In this document: piece after piece, positions 43,039 to 50,095 of the stretch
Numbering within the stretch: position 1 is the stretch's first letter
Layout of the letters: every line of letters begins with the position of its first letter
From: an uncultured Dehalococcoidia bacterium
Lineage (GTDB): Bacteria; Chloroflexota; Dehalococcoidia; Lucifugimonadales; Australimonadaceae
Reading direction: 5' to 3'
Length of the DNA stretch: 64,000 nucleotides
Assembly (NCBI GenBank): GCA_958295525.1
Contig: OY282355.1
Span: 186,001 to 250,000, forward strand
Notes under the pieces: generated by a model
Told to the model about the DNA's origin: nothing
What the model saw: only the letters and a program-made list of their open reading frames with translations
Databases searched by the model: none
Position numbers and translations under genes: made by a program

Positions 43039-43401
43039 CTAGGCGGCGGCGAGTTGGGCCTGAGCCTTGCTGGCGAGGACGCCGAAGGCGGCGGGGTCGG
43101 CGACGGCGAGGTCGGCGAGAGCCTTGCGGTCGAGGGCCACACCCGCGAGGGAGAGGCCGTGCATCAGCCGCGAATAGGAGAGGCCGTGCTCGCGGGCGGC
43201 TGCGCCGACGCGGACGATCCAGAGCCGCCGCATATCGCCCTTGCGCTCTTTGCGATGGGCATAGGCATAGGCGAGGGCGTGGAGCAGAGACTCGCGCGCT
43301 CTGCGGTAGAGGGCGTGCTTGGTTCCGCGGTGCCCTTTCGTGAGTTTGAGCGTTTTCTTATGCCGCCGGTGGGCGGTTACGCCGCGTTTGACGCGCGCCA
43401 T
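43039..43401 (-). CDS. rplT: 50S ribosomal protein L20
   Basis: This 120-residue protein binds 23S rRNA early in large-subunit assembly. [36 protein letters not shown], the [16 protein letters not shown] core, and [11 protein letters not shown] are family-typical. It is last in the infC-rpmI-rplT order, 11 bases after rpmI. Confidence 0.97.
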   Translation of the reverse strand: MARVKRGVTAHRRHKKTLKLTKGHRGTKHALYRRARESLLHALAYAYAHRKERKGDMRRLWIVRVGAAAREHGLSYSRLMHGLSLAGVALDRKALADLAVADPAAFGVLASKAQAQLAAA

Positions 43402-43412
43402 CGTTGATCTCC

Positions 43413-43616
43413 TTACGTTTTGAGGCCGGGGAGGAGTTTGGCCACCCGCTTGCGGGCGCCGGGGTCCGCGGCGACGGTGTCGCTGTAGGTTCGGGAGACG
43501 GAGCGGGGCTTCTTGCGCCGGAGGTGGCTGGAGTGGCGCTTCATCCGGAGAAGTTTGCCCGCGCCGCTGACGCGGTAGCGGGCCGCCGCCCCCTTGTGCG
43601 TTTTCATTTTAGGCAT
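43413..43616 (-). CDS. rpmI: 50S ribosomal protein L35
   Basis: This 67-residue protein starts [20 protein letters not shown], with [13 protein letters not shown] after it, which is diagnostic. The ATG at 43616 overlaps the end of infC by eight bases. Upstream in-frame codons belong to infC antiphase and are not part of it. Confidence 0.96.
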   Translation of the reverse strand: MPKMKTHKGAAARYRVSGAGKLLRMKRHSSHLRRKKPRSVSRTYSDTVAADPGARKRVAKLLPGLKT

Positions 43617-44178
43617 CGGTTTCGGTCTCCTCGGTTTGCTGGGCCGCCGGTTCGCGGCGGGCCGGAACGGATTTGTCCGGGGCGAGGACAATGCTGATGA
43701 AGCGCCCCTCCTGCTTCGGGGCCTGCTCCAGTTTCGCGTCGTCCTTGACGGCCTCGTGCACCTGCTTGAGAAGGGCGACGGAGAGTTCGCGGTGGTCGAG
43801 TTCCCGTCCGCGATGCATCACGGACACCTTGACCTTGTTGCCCTCGTCCAGCAGTTTCAGCACGAGGCGCTCCTTCGCCTCTATGTCGTGGCGCCCAATG
43901 CGGGGGCGGAAGCGCACCTCGCGGAGCCCGACGTTCTTATGGGACTTCCGCATCTCGCGCTCCTTGGTGGATTGGAGATAGCGGAACTTCCCGTAGTCGA
44001 GCATGCGGCAGACGGGAGGGTCGGAGTTCGGCGCGACCTCAACGAGGTCGAGGTCGTGCTCGCGCGCGAGGTTCAGCGCCTCGGCGGTGGCCATAACGCC
44101 GAACTGCTCGCCGCGCTCGTCTATGACCCGGACCTGCGGCGTCCGGATGCGTTCGTTGACGCGGTATTCCTTAGCTAT
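43609..44178 (-). CDS. infC: Translation initiation factor IF-3, non-ATG start
   Basis: This 189-residue factor keeps 30S subunits apart and checks initiator tRNA. The N-domain YRVNERIRTPQVRVIDERGE and PPVCRMLDYGKFRYLQ precede the C-domain VRFRPRIGRHDIEAKERL. The conserved N-terminus begins upstream of the first ATG (44094), and in that frame no ATG, GTG or TTG occurs before a stop. The start must be ATA at 44178 (giving the usual AKEYRVNE) or ATC at 44196. AGGCAGG lies eight bases before the ATA. Rare starts on infC underlie IF-3 autoregulation in other bacteria. Confidence 0.92.
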   Translation of the reverse strand: MAKEYRVNERIRTPQVRVIDERGEQFGVMATAEALNLAREHDLDLVEVAPNSDPPVCRMLDYGKFRYLQSTKEREMRKSHKNVGLREVRFRPRIGRHDIEAKERLVLKLLDEGNKVKVSVMHRGRELDHRELSVALLKQVHEAVKDDAKLEQAPKQEGRFISIVLAPDKSVPARREPAAQQTEETETDA

Positions 44179-44238
44179 GTTGCGCGCCTGCCTGATTCCT
44201 CAAATTCCGAGCGCGCGGTTCCCGCGCCCAGTGGCGTG

Positions 44239-44268
44239 AGTCTACACCATCGGAGCGCGGCGCGTAAA
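44239..44268 (-). promoter_or_regulatory. Promoter candidate for infC-rpmI-rplT
   Basis: The -35 box TTTACG (44268-44263) and -10 box TAGACT (44244-44239) are 18 bases apart. The leader would be about 55 bases. Confidence 0.45.
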
Positions 44269-44278
44269 GGGCTTGCGC

Positions 44279-44530
44279 TCACTCCTGCGGGTCGAGTTGG
44301 AGCGGGCGGAAGTAGAGCCCCCACTTCTCCATCAATCCCCGCACCTCGGGCGAGTCGAGTTTGACGAGGTCGTTGAAGAAGCCCGCGATGGCGTGCGCGT
44401 GGAGTTGCTCAGGCTCGGCCACCCAACTCGCCTCGGACGGGACGGCGTAGATTAGGCCCGCTTGGTTGCGCGAGCGCACCTCGACCCGCGTTCCGCCGCC
44501 GCCGCGCTTCACCGTGATGCCGCTGGCCAT
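44279..44530 (-). CDS. Conserved small protein of unknown function
   Basis: This 83-residue soluble protein starts with a basic, Gly-rich beta segment (GITVKRGGGGTRVEVRSRNQ) and continues with a helical half (LHAHAIAGFFNDLVKLDSPE) ending in LMEKWGLYFRPLQLDPQE. No family recognised. It has a good AGGAGG site and a perfect TATAAT upstream (44557-44552), divergent from selD by 60 bases. Confidence 0.65.
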   Translation of the reverse strand: MASGITVKRGGGGTRVEVRSRNQAGLIYAVPSEASWVAEPEQLHAHAIAGFFNDLVKLDSPEVRGLMEKWGLYFRPLQLDPQE

Positions 44531-44551
44531 AGGAGTCCTCCTGACGCGGGC

Positions 44552-44557
44552 ATTATA
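44552..44557 (-). promoter_or_regulatory. -10 box of the small gene divergent from selD
   Basis: TATAAT on the minus strand, 21 bases before the ATG at 44530. With the plus-strand TATAAT at 44578 it makes a compact divergent promoter pair; the boxes are 20 bases apart, so the two polymerases would compete. Confidence 0.5.
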
Positions 44558-44577
44558 CGCGGCGCTGGAGGGCGCGC

Positions 44578-44583
44578 TATAAT
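44578..44583 (+). promoter_or_regulatory. -10 box of selD, seven bases before its ATG
   Basis: A perfect TATAAT ends at 44583 and the ATG begins at 44591. Initiation about seven bases after the box falls on the A of the ATG, so the mRNA is predicted to be leaderless. No Shine-Dalgarno is possible upstream. Confidence 0.55.
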
Positions 44584-44590
44584 TGCGCTT

Positions 44591-45640
44591 ATGACGCGGG
44601 AGGAGATACGGCTTACGACGCTGGCGTCGTGCGCGGGGTGAGCGGGGAAGTTCGCTATGGAGGACCTCGGCGAGGTTCTGAGCCACTTGCCCCACGCGCA
44701 GGATCCGAACTTGCTGGTGGGCACCGCGACGGGCGACGACGCGGCGGTCTACCGGCTGGCCGAGGGCGTTCTCACCGTGCACACGGCGGACTTCTTCCCG
44801 CCCATCGTTGACGACGCCTACGACTTCGGCGCGATCGCCGCCGTCAACGCGCTGAGCGACGTGTACGCGATGGGCGGCAGGCCGCTGATCGCGCTGAACA
44901 TCGCCTGCTTCCCCGAAGATCTGCCCCGCGAGACGCTGGGGCGCATTCTGCGGGGCGCGGGCGACGCGGCGCGGGAGGCAGGCGTCGTGATCGGCGGCGG
45001 TCACACGGTGAAGGACGCGGAGTTGAAGTTCGGGCTGGCGGTCACCGGCGTCGTGGAGGAAGCGTCGCTGCTGACGAACGCGGGGGCGCGGCCCGGCGAC
45101 GCGCTCGTTCTGACGAAGCCCGTCGGCACGGGGATCATTACGACGGCGGCGAAGGCGCAGCAGTGCGGCGAGGAGACGCTCGCGGAGGCCGTTCGGACGA
45201 TGCGCCTGCTGAACCGCGCGGCGTCGGAGGCGGCGGTTGCGGCGGGAGCGCGCGCGGCGACCGACGTGACGGGGTTCGGCCTCATCGGGCACTTGACGGG
45301 TATGATGCGGGCGAGCGGGGCGTCGGCGCAGGTTCGGTTATCGAGCGTTCCGCTGCTGCCGGGAACACGGGAGTTGCTGGAGCGCGGGTTCGCGCCCGGC
45401 GGAACGCGCGCGAATCTGGACGCGGCGAACGCGACGACGGCGTGGGACGCGCAACTCAGCGAGGACGACCGCTTGCTGCTCTGCGACGCGCAGACGTCGG
45501 GAGGGCTGTTGATCGCCGTAGCGCAGGAGCGGCTGGGCGCGCTGGAGGCGGAACTCGCGGCGCGGGGCGCGGACGGCGCGGCGGTCGGCGCCGTCGCGGA
45601 GCGCCGAGCCGACGGCGCGCTCGTCGCGGCGTCCGTCTGA
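44591..45640 (+). CDS. selD: Selenide, water dikinase; probable selenoprotein with in-frame TGA
   Basis: This enzyme makes selenophosphate from selenide and ATP. The frame from ATG 44591 reads MTREEIRLTTLASCAG, then TGA (44639-44641), then AGKFAMEDLGEV and the well-conserved rest. SelD proteins carry a Cys or Sec at exactly this place in the CAG(C/U)AxK loop, so TGA is read as selenocysteine (residue 17). Full length is 349 residues. Downstream marks are GTATGDDAAVYRL, VHTADFFPPIVDD, NALSDVYAMGGRP and VIGGGHTVKDAE. The next ATG (44657) would drop the active-site segment. No selA, selB or selC is in the window. Confidence 0.88.
44639..44678 (+). other. Sec UGA codon and SECIS-like hairpin
   Basis: After the TGA at 44639-44641 a six-pair stem GACCTC (44663-44668) and GAGGTT (44672-44677) closes a GGC loop, about 27 bases downstream. 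That is within the spacing of bacterial SECIS elements. The fold was found by eye, and longer pairings were not computed. Confidence 0.5.
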
Positions 45641-45699
45641 CGCGCGGTTGCGCCTGATATGAGTTCCCTGATATTGCGTTCGAGGAGGAGGAGCGAGCA

Positions 45700-46098
45700 A
45701 TGAAAATTCCGGCTGACGTTCGCGGCGCGATGATCGCGCACGCGCTGGAGGAAGACCCGAACGAATGCTGCGGGCTTTTGGCCGGATCGGACGGCGTGGT
45801 TCGGAAGCATTACCGGATAACGAACGCGGAGCGCAGCCCGTACCGCTACAGCATGGACGGGCGCGAACTCAACGCCGCGCTGCGCGAGATAGACGACAGC
45901 GGGTGGGAGTTGCAGGTCATCTACCATTCGCACACGCACAGCCCGGCGTACCCGTCGGACACGGACACGCGGCTGGCGGCGAACTGGCCCGACCCGTATT
46001 ACCTGCTGATCTCGCTGCTGGACAAGGAGTCGCCTGACGTGCGGATGTTCACCATCGCCGACGGAGCGGTCACGGAGGAGGAATTTGAGGTCGCGTAG
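45700..46098 (+). CDS. JAMM/MPN+ (M67 family) metallopeptidase
   Basis: This 132-residue zinc peptidase has an N-terminal catalytic Glu in DPNECCGLLAGSDG and the JAMM motif HSHTHSPAYPSDTD, complete. Bacterial members often remove residues from sulfur-carrier proteins such as ThiS, MoaD or CysO analogues, as in the cysteine pathway of Actinobacteria. No carrier gene is adjacent. It follows selD by 59 bases with its own GAGGAGG site, so co-transcription is likely; a sulfur/selenium link is only suggestive. Confidence 0.9.
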   Translation: MKIPADVRGAMIAHALEEDPNECCGLLAGSDGVVRKHYRITNAERSPYRYSMDGRELNAALREIDDSGWELQVIYHSHTHSPAYPSDTDTRLAANWPDPYYLLISLLDKESPDVRMFTIADGAVTEEEFEVA

Positions 46099-46119
46099 GC
46101 GCGAGCGCGGCGCTCAGTG

Positions 46120-46443
46120 CGGCGGAGGGCTCTTCGGTCAACGGCGCTGCGTTCTCGTAGGACTGCGCCTCATACCGGAGCCGCCTGCATGCGCTCGCCT
46201 ATTCGACGTCTTCGCGGCGGGGACGGGCGACGCCCACGATGAGCGTGGCGCCGTCCATCTCGCGCTCTTCGGCGTGAGCGGCGGAGGGCTCTTTTCGGTC
46301 AACGGCGCTGCGTTCGTATGACTGCGCCTCATACAGGAGCCGCCTGCATGCGCTCGCCTATTCGACGTCTTCGCGGCGGGGACGGGCGACGCCCACGATG
46401 AGCGTGGCGCCGTCCATCTCGCGCTCTCCGGCGTGAGCGGCGG
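46120..46443. repeat. Tandem 159-160-bp duplication covering the ileS 3' end
   Basis: Sequence from 46120 to about 46279 recurs from 46280 to about 46443 with few differences. The second copy contains the last 28 or so codons and stop of ileS; the first is an extra copy outside the gene. A third partial copy of the boundary motif GTGAGCGGCGGAGGG appears at 46433-46447. Confidence 0.9.
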
Positions 46444-49400
46444 AGGGCGGGGGCTCGCCGATACGCAGTTCGCCGCTCAGGGTTTCCTGCCGGACGTAGT
46501 CCTCCTCCGCCGCGAGCGCGGCCAGCGTCTCCTCCGCGCTCCCGCCATCCGCGCCGGAGCCGGAGACGTAGGTTACGATGCGGTCTTCGATCTCGAAGCC
46601 GGCGGCCTTCCGCATATTCTGAACGCAGTGGACGAACTCCCGCGCGACGCCCTCCGCCCGCAGTTCGGGCGTGAGCGCGACGTCCATTCCGACGATCAGC
46701 GCGCCGTCCGCCGCCGCGGCGACGCCGGGCTTGTCCGCCGTCTCGACGAGCAGGTCGCCCGGCTCGAACGCGAAGCCGCCGATTTCGACGCGGGAGCCGG
46801 AGCGCAGCGCGCCCGCGACGGTTGCGGCGTCCGCCGCGGCGACGGCGCTTCGCGCTTCCCCGATTCGCGCGCCCAGTTTCGGCCCCAGCACGGGAAGATT
46901 CGGTTTGATGGAGAACTCCGCGACCGCGTCGGCCTCCGCCGTTTCGACCGCCTTCACGTTCAACTCGTCGAGGATCTGCGGGGCGACGAGCGGCAGCAGT
47001 TCGGCGTCCTCTGGGCGGAGGTGGACGAGGACGCGCGAAAGGGGCTGGCGCACTTTCACGCCGCTTCTGCTGCGCGCGTTGCGCCCGAGGCTGGCGATTC
47101 GCATCGCAAGGCGCGCAGCCTTGTTGAGGCGATCGTCCACGAGCGAGGCGTCGGGCTCGGGGAAATCCTCGAGGTGGACGCTGCGCGCCGCGCCGTCCGG
47201 CGCGAGGTTGCGGAACATTTCGTCGGCGGTGAACGGCGTGAGCGGCGCGATCAGTTTGGCGAGCGTCAGGAGGCAGGAGTAGAGCGTTCGGTGCGCCCAC
47301 GCCTTGTCGTCGTCGTTCTCGGCTTTCCAGAAGCGGCGGCGGCTGCGCCGGACGTACCAGTTGGAGAGGAGGTTGACGAACTCCTGAATGCGCCGCCCTG
47401 CGCCGGTGGGGTTGAGCGCGTCCAAGTCGGCGGCGACCGCCGCGGCGAGCCCGTTGAGTTCGGAGACGATCCAGCGGTCGAGTTCGTTGGGCGGCGCGCT
47501 TGCGAGCGCGGGGCTCCCGGCCTGCCCGTCCTTCCAGTAGGCGGCATGCGCCGAGGGGTCGAAGCCGTCTATGTTGGCGTAGGTCACAAAGAACGAGTAG
47601 GTGTTCCAGAGCGTGAGCAGGAACTGGCGCAGCGTCTCCTTGACAAGGTCGGACGAGAAGCGGCGGGCGTCGGCGGCGGGCGCGGCGGTGAAGAGATACC
47701 AGCGGAGCGCGTCCGCGCCGTGCTCGTTCATCACGGACCACGGGTCCACCACGTTGCCCCGCGACTTGGACATCTTCTCGCCGTTGCCGTCGAGAATGAG
47801 GCCAAGCACGAGGCAACTCTCGTAGGAGGGCTTCCCCGCGATGAGCGTTGAAAGCGCGAGCAGGCTGTAGAACCAGCCCCGCGTCTGATCCACCGCCTCC
47901 GTGATGTAGTTCGCGGGGAAGAGCGGGCTGGCGATGAGGTCGTCCACGCCGTTGAGCGTTAGTTCCGCTCCGCCCGGCCCCTTCACGGTCACGGGATAGT
48001 TCCACTGCGCGAAAGGCATCGCGCCGGAGTCATACCAGGCGTCCGCCACCTCGATGACGCGGCGCATCACGCCTCCGCACTCGCAGCGCAACTCCACGCG
48101 GTCTACGAACGGGCGGTGCAGGTCGAGGCCGTCCAGCAGCGGGCGCGTTTCGTCCGTGACACGCTCCGCAAGGTCGGCGAGCGACCCCGCGACCGCGACG
48201 TGCTCGGGATGGTCGGCGCACCGCCAAATCGGGATGGGCGTTCCCCAGTACCGTTCGCGGGAGACCGACCAGTCCACGTTGTTGCGGAGCCACTCGCCGA
48301 AGCGCCCTTCCTTGATGTGGCCGGGAACCCAGTTGATCGCGCGGTTGCCCGCGACCATCTCCTCTTTCCGCGCCGTCGTGCGGATGTGCCACGACGTCTT
48401 GGCGTAGTAGAGCAGCGGCGTTCCGCACCGCCAGCAGAACGGATACGTGTGGCGGTAGGGCGATGCGTCGCGGAAGAGCAGCCCTCGCTCGTCGAGGTCG
48501 CGGATGATGTCGGCGTCGGCGTCTTTCACGAACTTCCCCGCTCCGGGGAAGCCGTCCGCCACTACGCCGCGCAGGTCGACCGTATGCACGGTTTCGAAGC
48601 CGCGCGCCTTGCCCAACTCCGCGTCCTCCGCGCCGTAGGCGACGGCCGTGTGCACGACCCCCGTCCCGTCGGCGGTCGTCACGTAGCCGGCGGGCAGCGC
48701 GCGGTGCGTATGCCCCCGCAGCGACGGGCTGACGTAGGGCGCGTCGTATTGGACGCCCGTGAAGTCGGCGCCGGAGAATTCGGCCGCCGCCTTCCAGCCC
48801 TCGCCGAGAACGCGCTCCGCGAGCGCGCTTGCGACGATGACGCGCTCGCCGTCCGCGTCGCTCTCCGCGAGGACGTATTGCTCCGCCGGGCCGACGGCGA
48901 GCGCGAGGTTGGCCGTGAGCGTCCACGGCGTGGTCGTCCACGCGATGAACGACGGCCGCGGGGCCGTCCAGCGTCCGTCAATGAACCCCATCTTGCTCAA
49001 GGTTGCGGCGCGCTGCGGCGCAGGGAGGGCGAACCCGCCGACGTCGTCATTCGCGGATTGCGCCTCGCTCACGGGGAAGCGAACGTAGACGCTGGGGTCG
49101 GGCGTGTTCTCTTGGTAGCCGAGCGCGACCTCGTGCGAACTGAGGCTCGTCACGCAGCGCGGGCAGTGGGGCGTGACTTTGTAATCCTCGTACACCAGCC
49201 CCTGATCCCACAGCCGCTTGAACACCCACCACGCGGACTCGATGTAGGAGTTGTGATAGGTGACGTAGGCGTCGTCCATATCCAGCCAGACGCCTGCGCG
49301 CTCCGTCATCGCTTCCCAGTCGCCGACGTAGCGGAACACGCTCTCGCGGCACCGCCGGTTGAACTCCTCGACGCCGAACGCCTCGATCTCCTGTTTGCTG

Positions 49401-49726
49401 GAGATGCCCAGTTCCTTCTCGATCTCCAATTCGACGGGCAGGCCGTGCGTGTCCCAGCCGCCTCGCCGGAGGGGGCGGAAGCCGCGCATCGTCTTGTAGC
49501 GCAGGATGACGTCCTTGAACGAGCGAGAGAGGACGTGATGGATGCCGGGGCTGCCGTTGGCCGTTGGGGGCCCTTCGTAGAAGACGAAGAGCGGAGCGCC
49601 GGCGCGGACGCGCTCCGTCTCCCGCAAAAGGTTCTCTTCGCGCCAACGCTCCAGGATGGAGGTCTCCAAGTCGGGAAAGTTGACCTTGCTGGAGACGGGC
49701 TTGTAGGGTTTCTCACGGCTGGGCAT
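46358..49726 (-). CDS. ileS: Isoleucyl-tRNA synthetase
   Basis: This 1,122-residue class I synthetase charges tRNA-Ile, the tRNA sensed by the cimA T-box. The N-terminus VNFPDLETSILERWREENLL precedes the HIGH-type motif GSPGIHHVLSR near residue 55. The editing domain is central, and GEKMSKSRGNVVDPW (KMSKS loop) lies near residue 650. The tRNA-binding end lacks the Cys-rich zinc finger of the standard bacterial form, so it resembles the eukaryote-like IleRS type linked to mupirocin tolerance. Its last codons are tandemly duplicated downstream. Confidence 0.97.
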   Translation of the reverse strand: MPSREKPYKPVSSKVNFPDLETSILERWREENLLRETERVRAGAPLFVFYEGPPTANGSPGIHHVLSRSFKDVILRYKTMRGFRPLRRGGWDTHGLPVELEIEKELGISSKQEIEAFGVEEFNRRCRESVFRYVGDWEAMTERAGVWLDMDDAYVTYHNSYIESAWWVFKRLWDQGLVYEDYKVTPHCPRCVTSLSSHEVALGYQENTPDPSVYVRFPVSEAQSANDDVGGFALPAPQRAATLSKMGFIDGRWTAPRPSFIAWTTTPWTLTANLALAVGPAEQYVLAESDADGERVIVASALAERVLGEGWKAAAEFSGADFTGVQYDAPYVSPSLRGHTHRALPAGYVTTADGTGVVHTAVAYGAEDAELGKARGFETVHTVDLRGVVADGFPGAGKFVKDADADIIRDLDERGLLFRDASPYRHTYPFCWRCGTPLLYYAKTSWHIRTTARKEEMVAGNRAINWVPGHIKEGRFGEWLRNNVDWSVSRERYWGTPIPIWRCADHPEHVAVAGSLADLAERVTDETRPLLDGLDLHRPFVDRVELRCECGGVMRRVIEVADAWYDSGAMPFAQWNYPVTVKGPGGAELTLNGVDDLIASPLFPANYITEAVDQTRGWFYSLLALSTLIAGKPSYESCLVLGLILDGNGEKMSKSRGNVVDPWSVMNEHGADALRWYLFTAAPAADARRFSSDLVKETLRQFLLTLWNTYSFFVTYANIDGFDPSAHAAYWKDGQAGSPALASAPPNELDRWIVSELNGLAAAVAADLDALNPTGAGRRIQEFVNLLSNWYVRRSRRRFWKAENDDDKAWAHRTLYSCLLTLAKLIAPLTPFTADEMFRNLAPDGAARSVHLEDFPEPDASLVDDRLNKAARLAMRIASLGRNARSRSGVKVRQPLSRVLVHLRPEDAELLPLVAPQILDELNVKAVETAEADAVAEFSIKPNLPVLGPKLGARIGEARSAVAAADAATVAGALRSGSRVEIGGFAFEPGDLLVETADKPGVAAAADGALIVGMDVALTPELRAEGVAREFVHCVQNMRKAAGFEIEDRIVTYVSGSGADGGSAEETLAALAAEEDYVRQETLSGELRIGEPPPSAAHAGEREMDGATLIVGVARPRREDVE

Positions 49727-49917
49727 CGTTCACCTTGCGTGGCGCAATTGCCGCGGCAATTGACGCAATTGATCGGATAGGGCGCCGCCCGCGTCGCGCG
49801 CGGGGGCTTCGCCGTATGATAGCGCCCCGCTCCGGGGGGGGAGGATTCGCGGCTGCGAGGGCAGGGGGCGGCGATGCGCTGCGCGGCGAGGGGGAGGCGA
49901 CGATGGCCGCCCCCATG

Positions 49918-50010
49918 ACCGTCATTCCCGCGCAGGCGGGAATCTCGCCCCGGAGCGGAGCGCCCAGGCTCGGATACGAGGTTCCCGCCTACGCAGGAAC
50001 GACGGTACAG
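49918..50010. repeat. Two palindromic repeat copies upstream of ileS
   Basis: A clear GTCATTCCCGCGCAGGCGGGAAT (49919-49941) and an opposed copy GTTCCCGCCTACGCAGGAAC near 49981 lie in the 369-base gap between ileS and the membrane glycosyltransferase. Nothing else is recognised in the gap. Confidence 0.75.
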
Positions 50011-50095
50011 AGGCGCGTGAATGACGGGGACAAGAGGCGGGAATGACGGGACAGGGGTATACTCATCCTCGCCAAACCAAGCGTGGCGATGAATT

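Noticed and set aside
44657-45640. selD starting at the ATG at 44657
   Set aside because: It drops the conserved LTTLASCAG(U)AGK active-site segment, which is encoded directly upstream in frame across the TGA.
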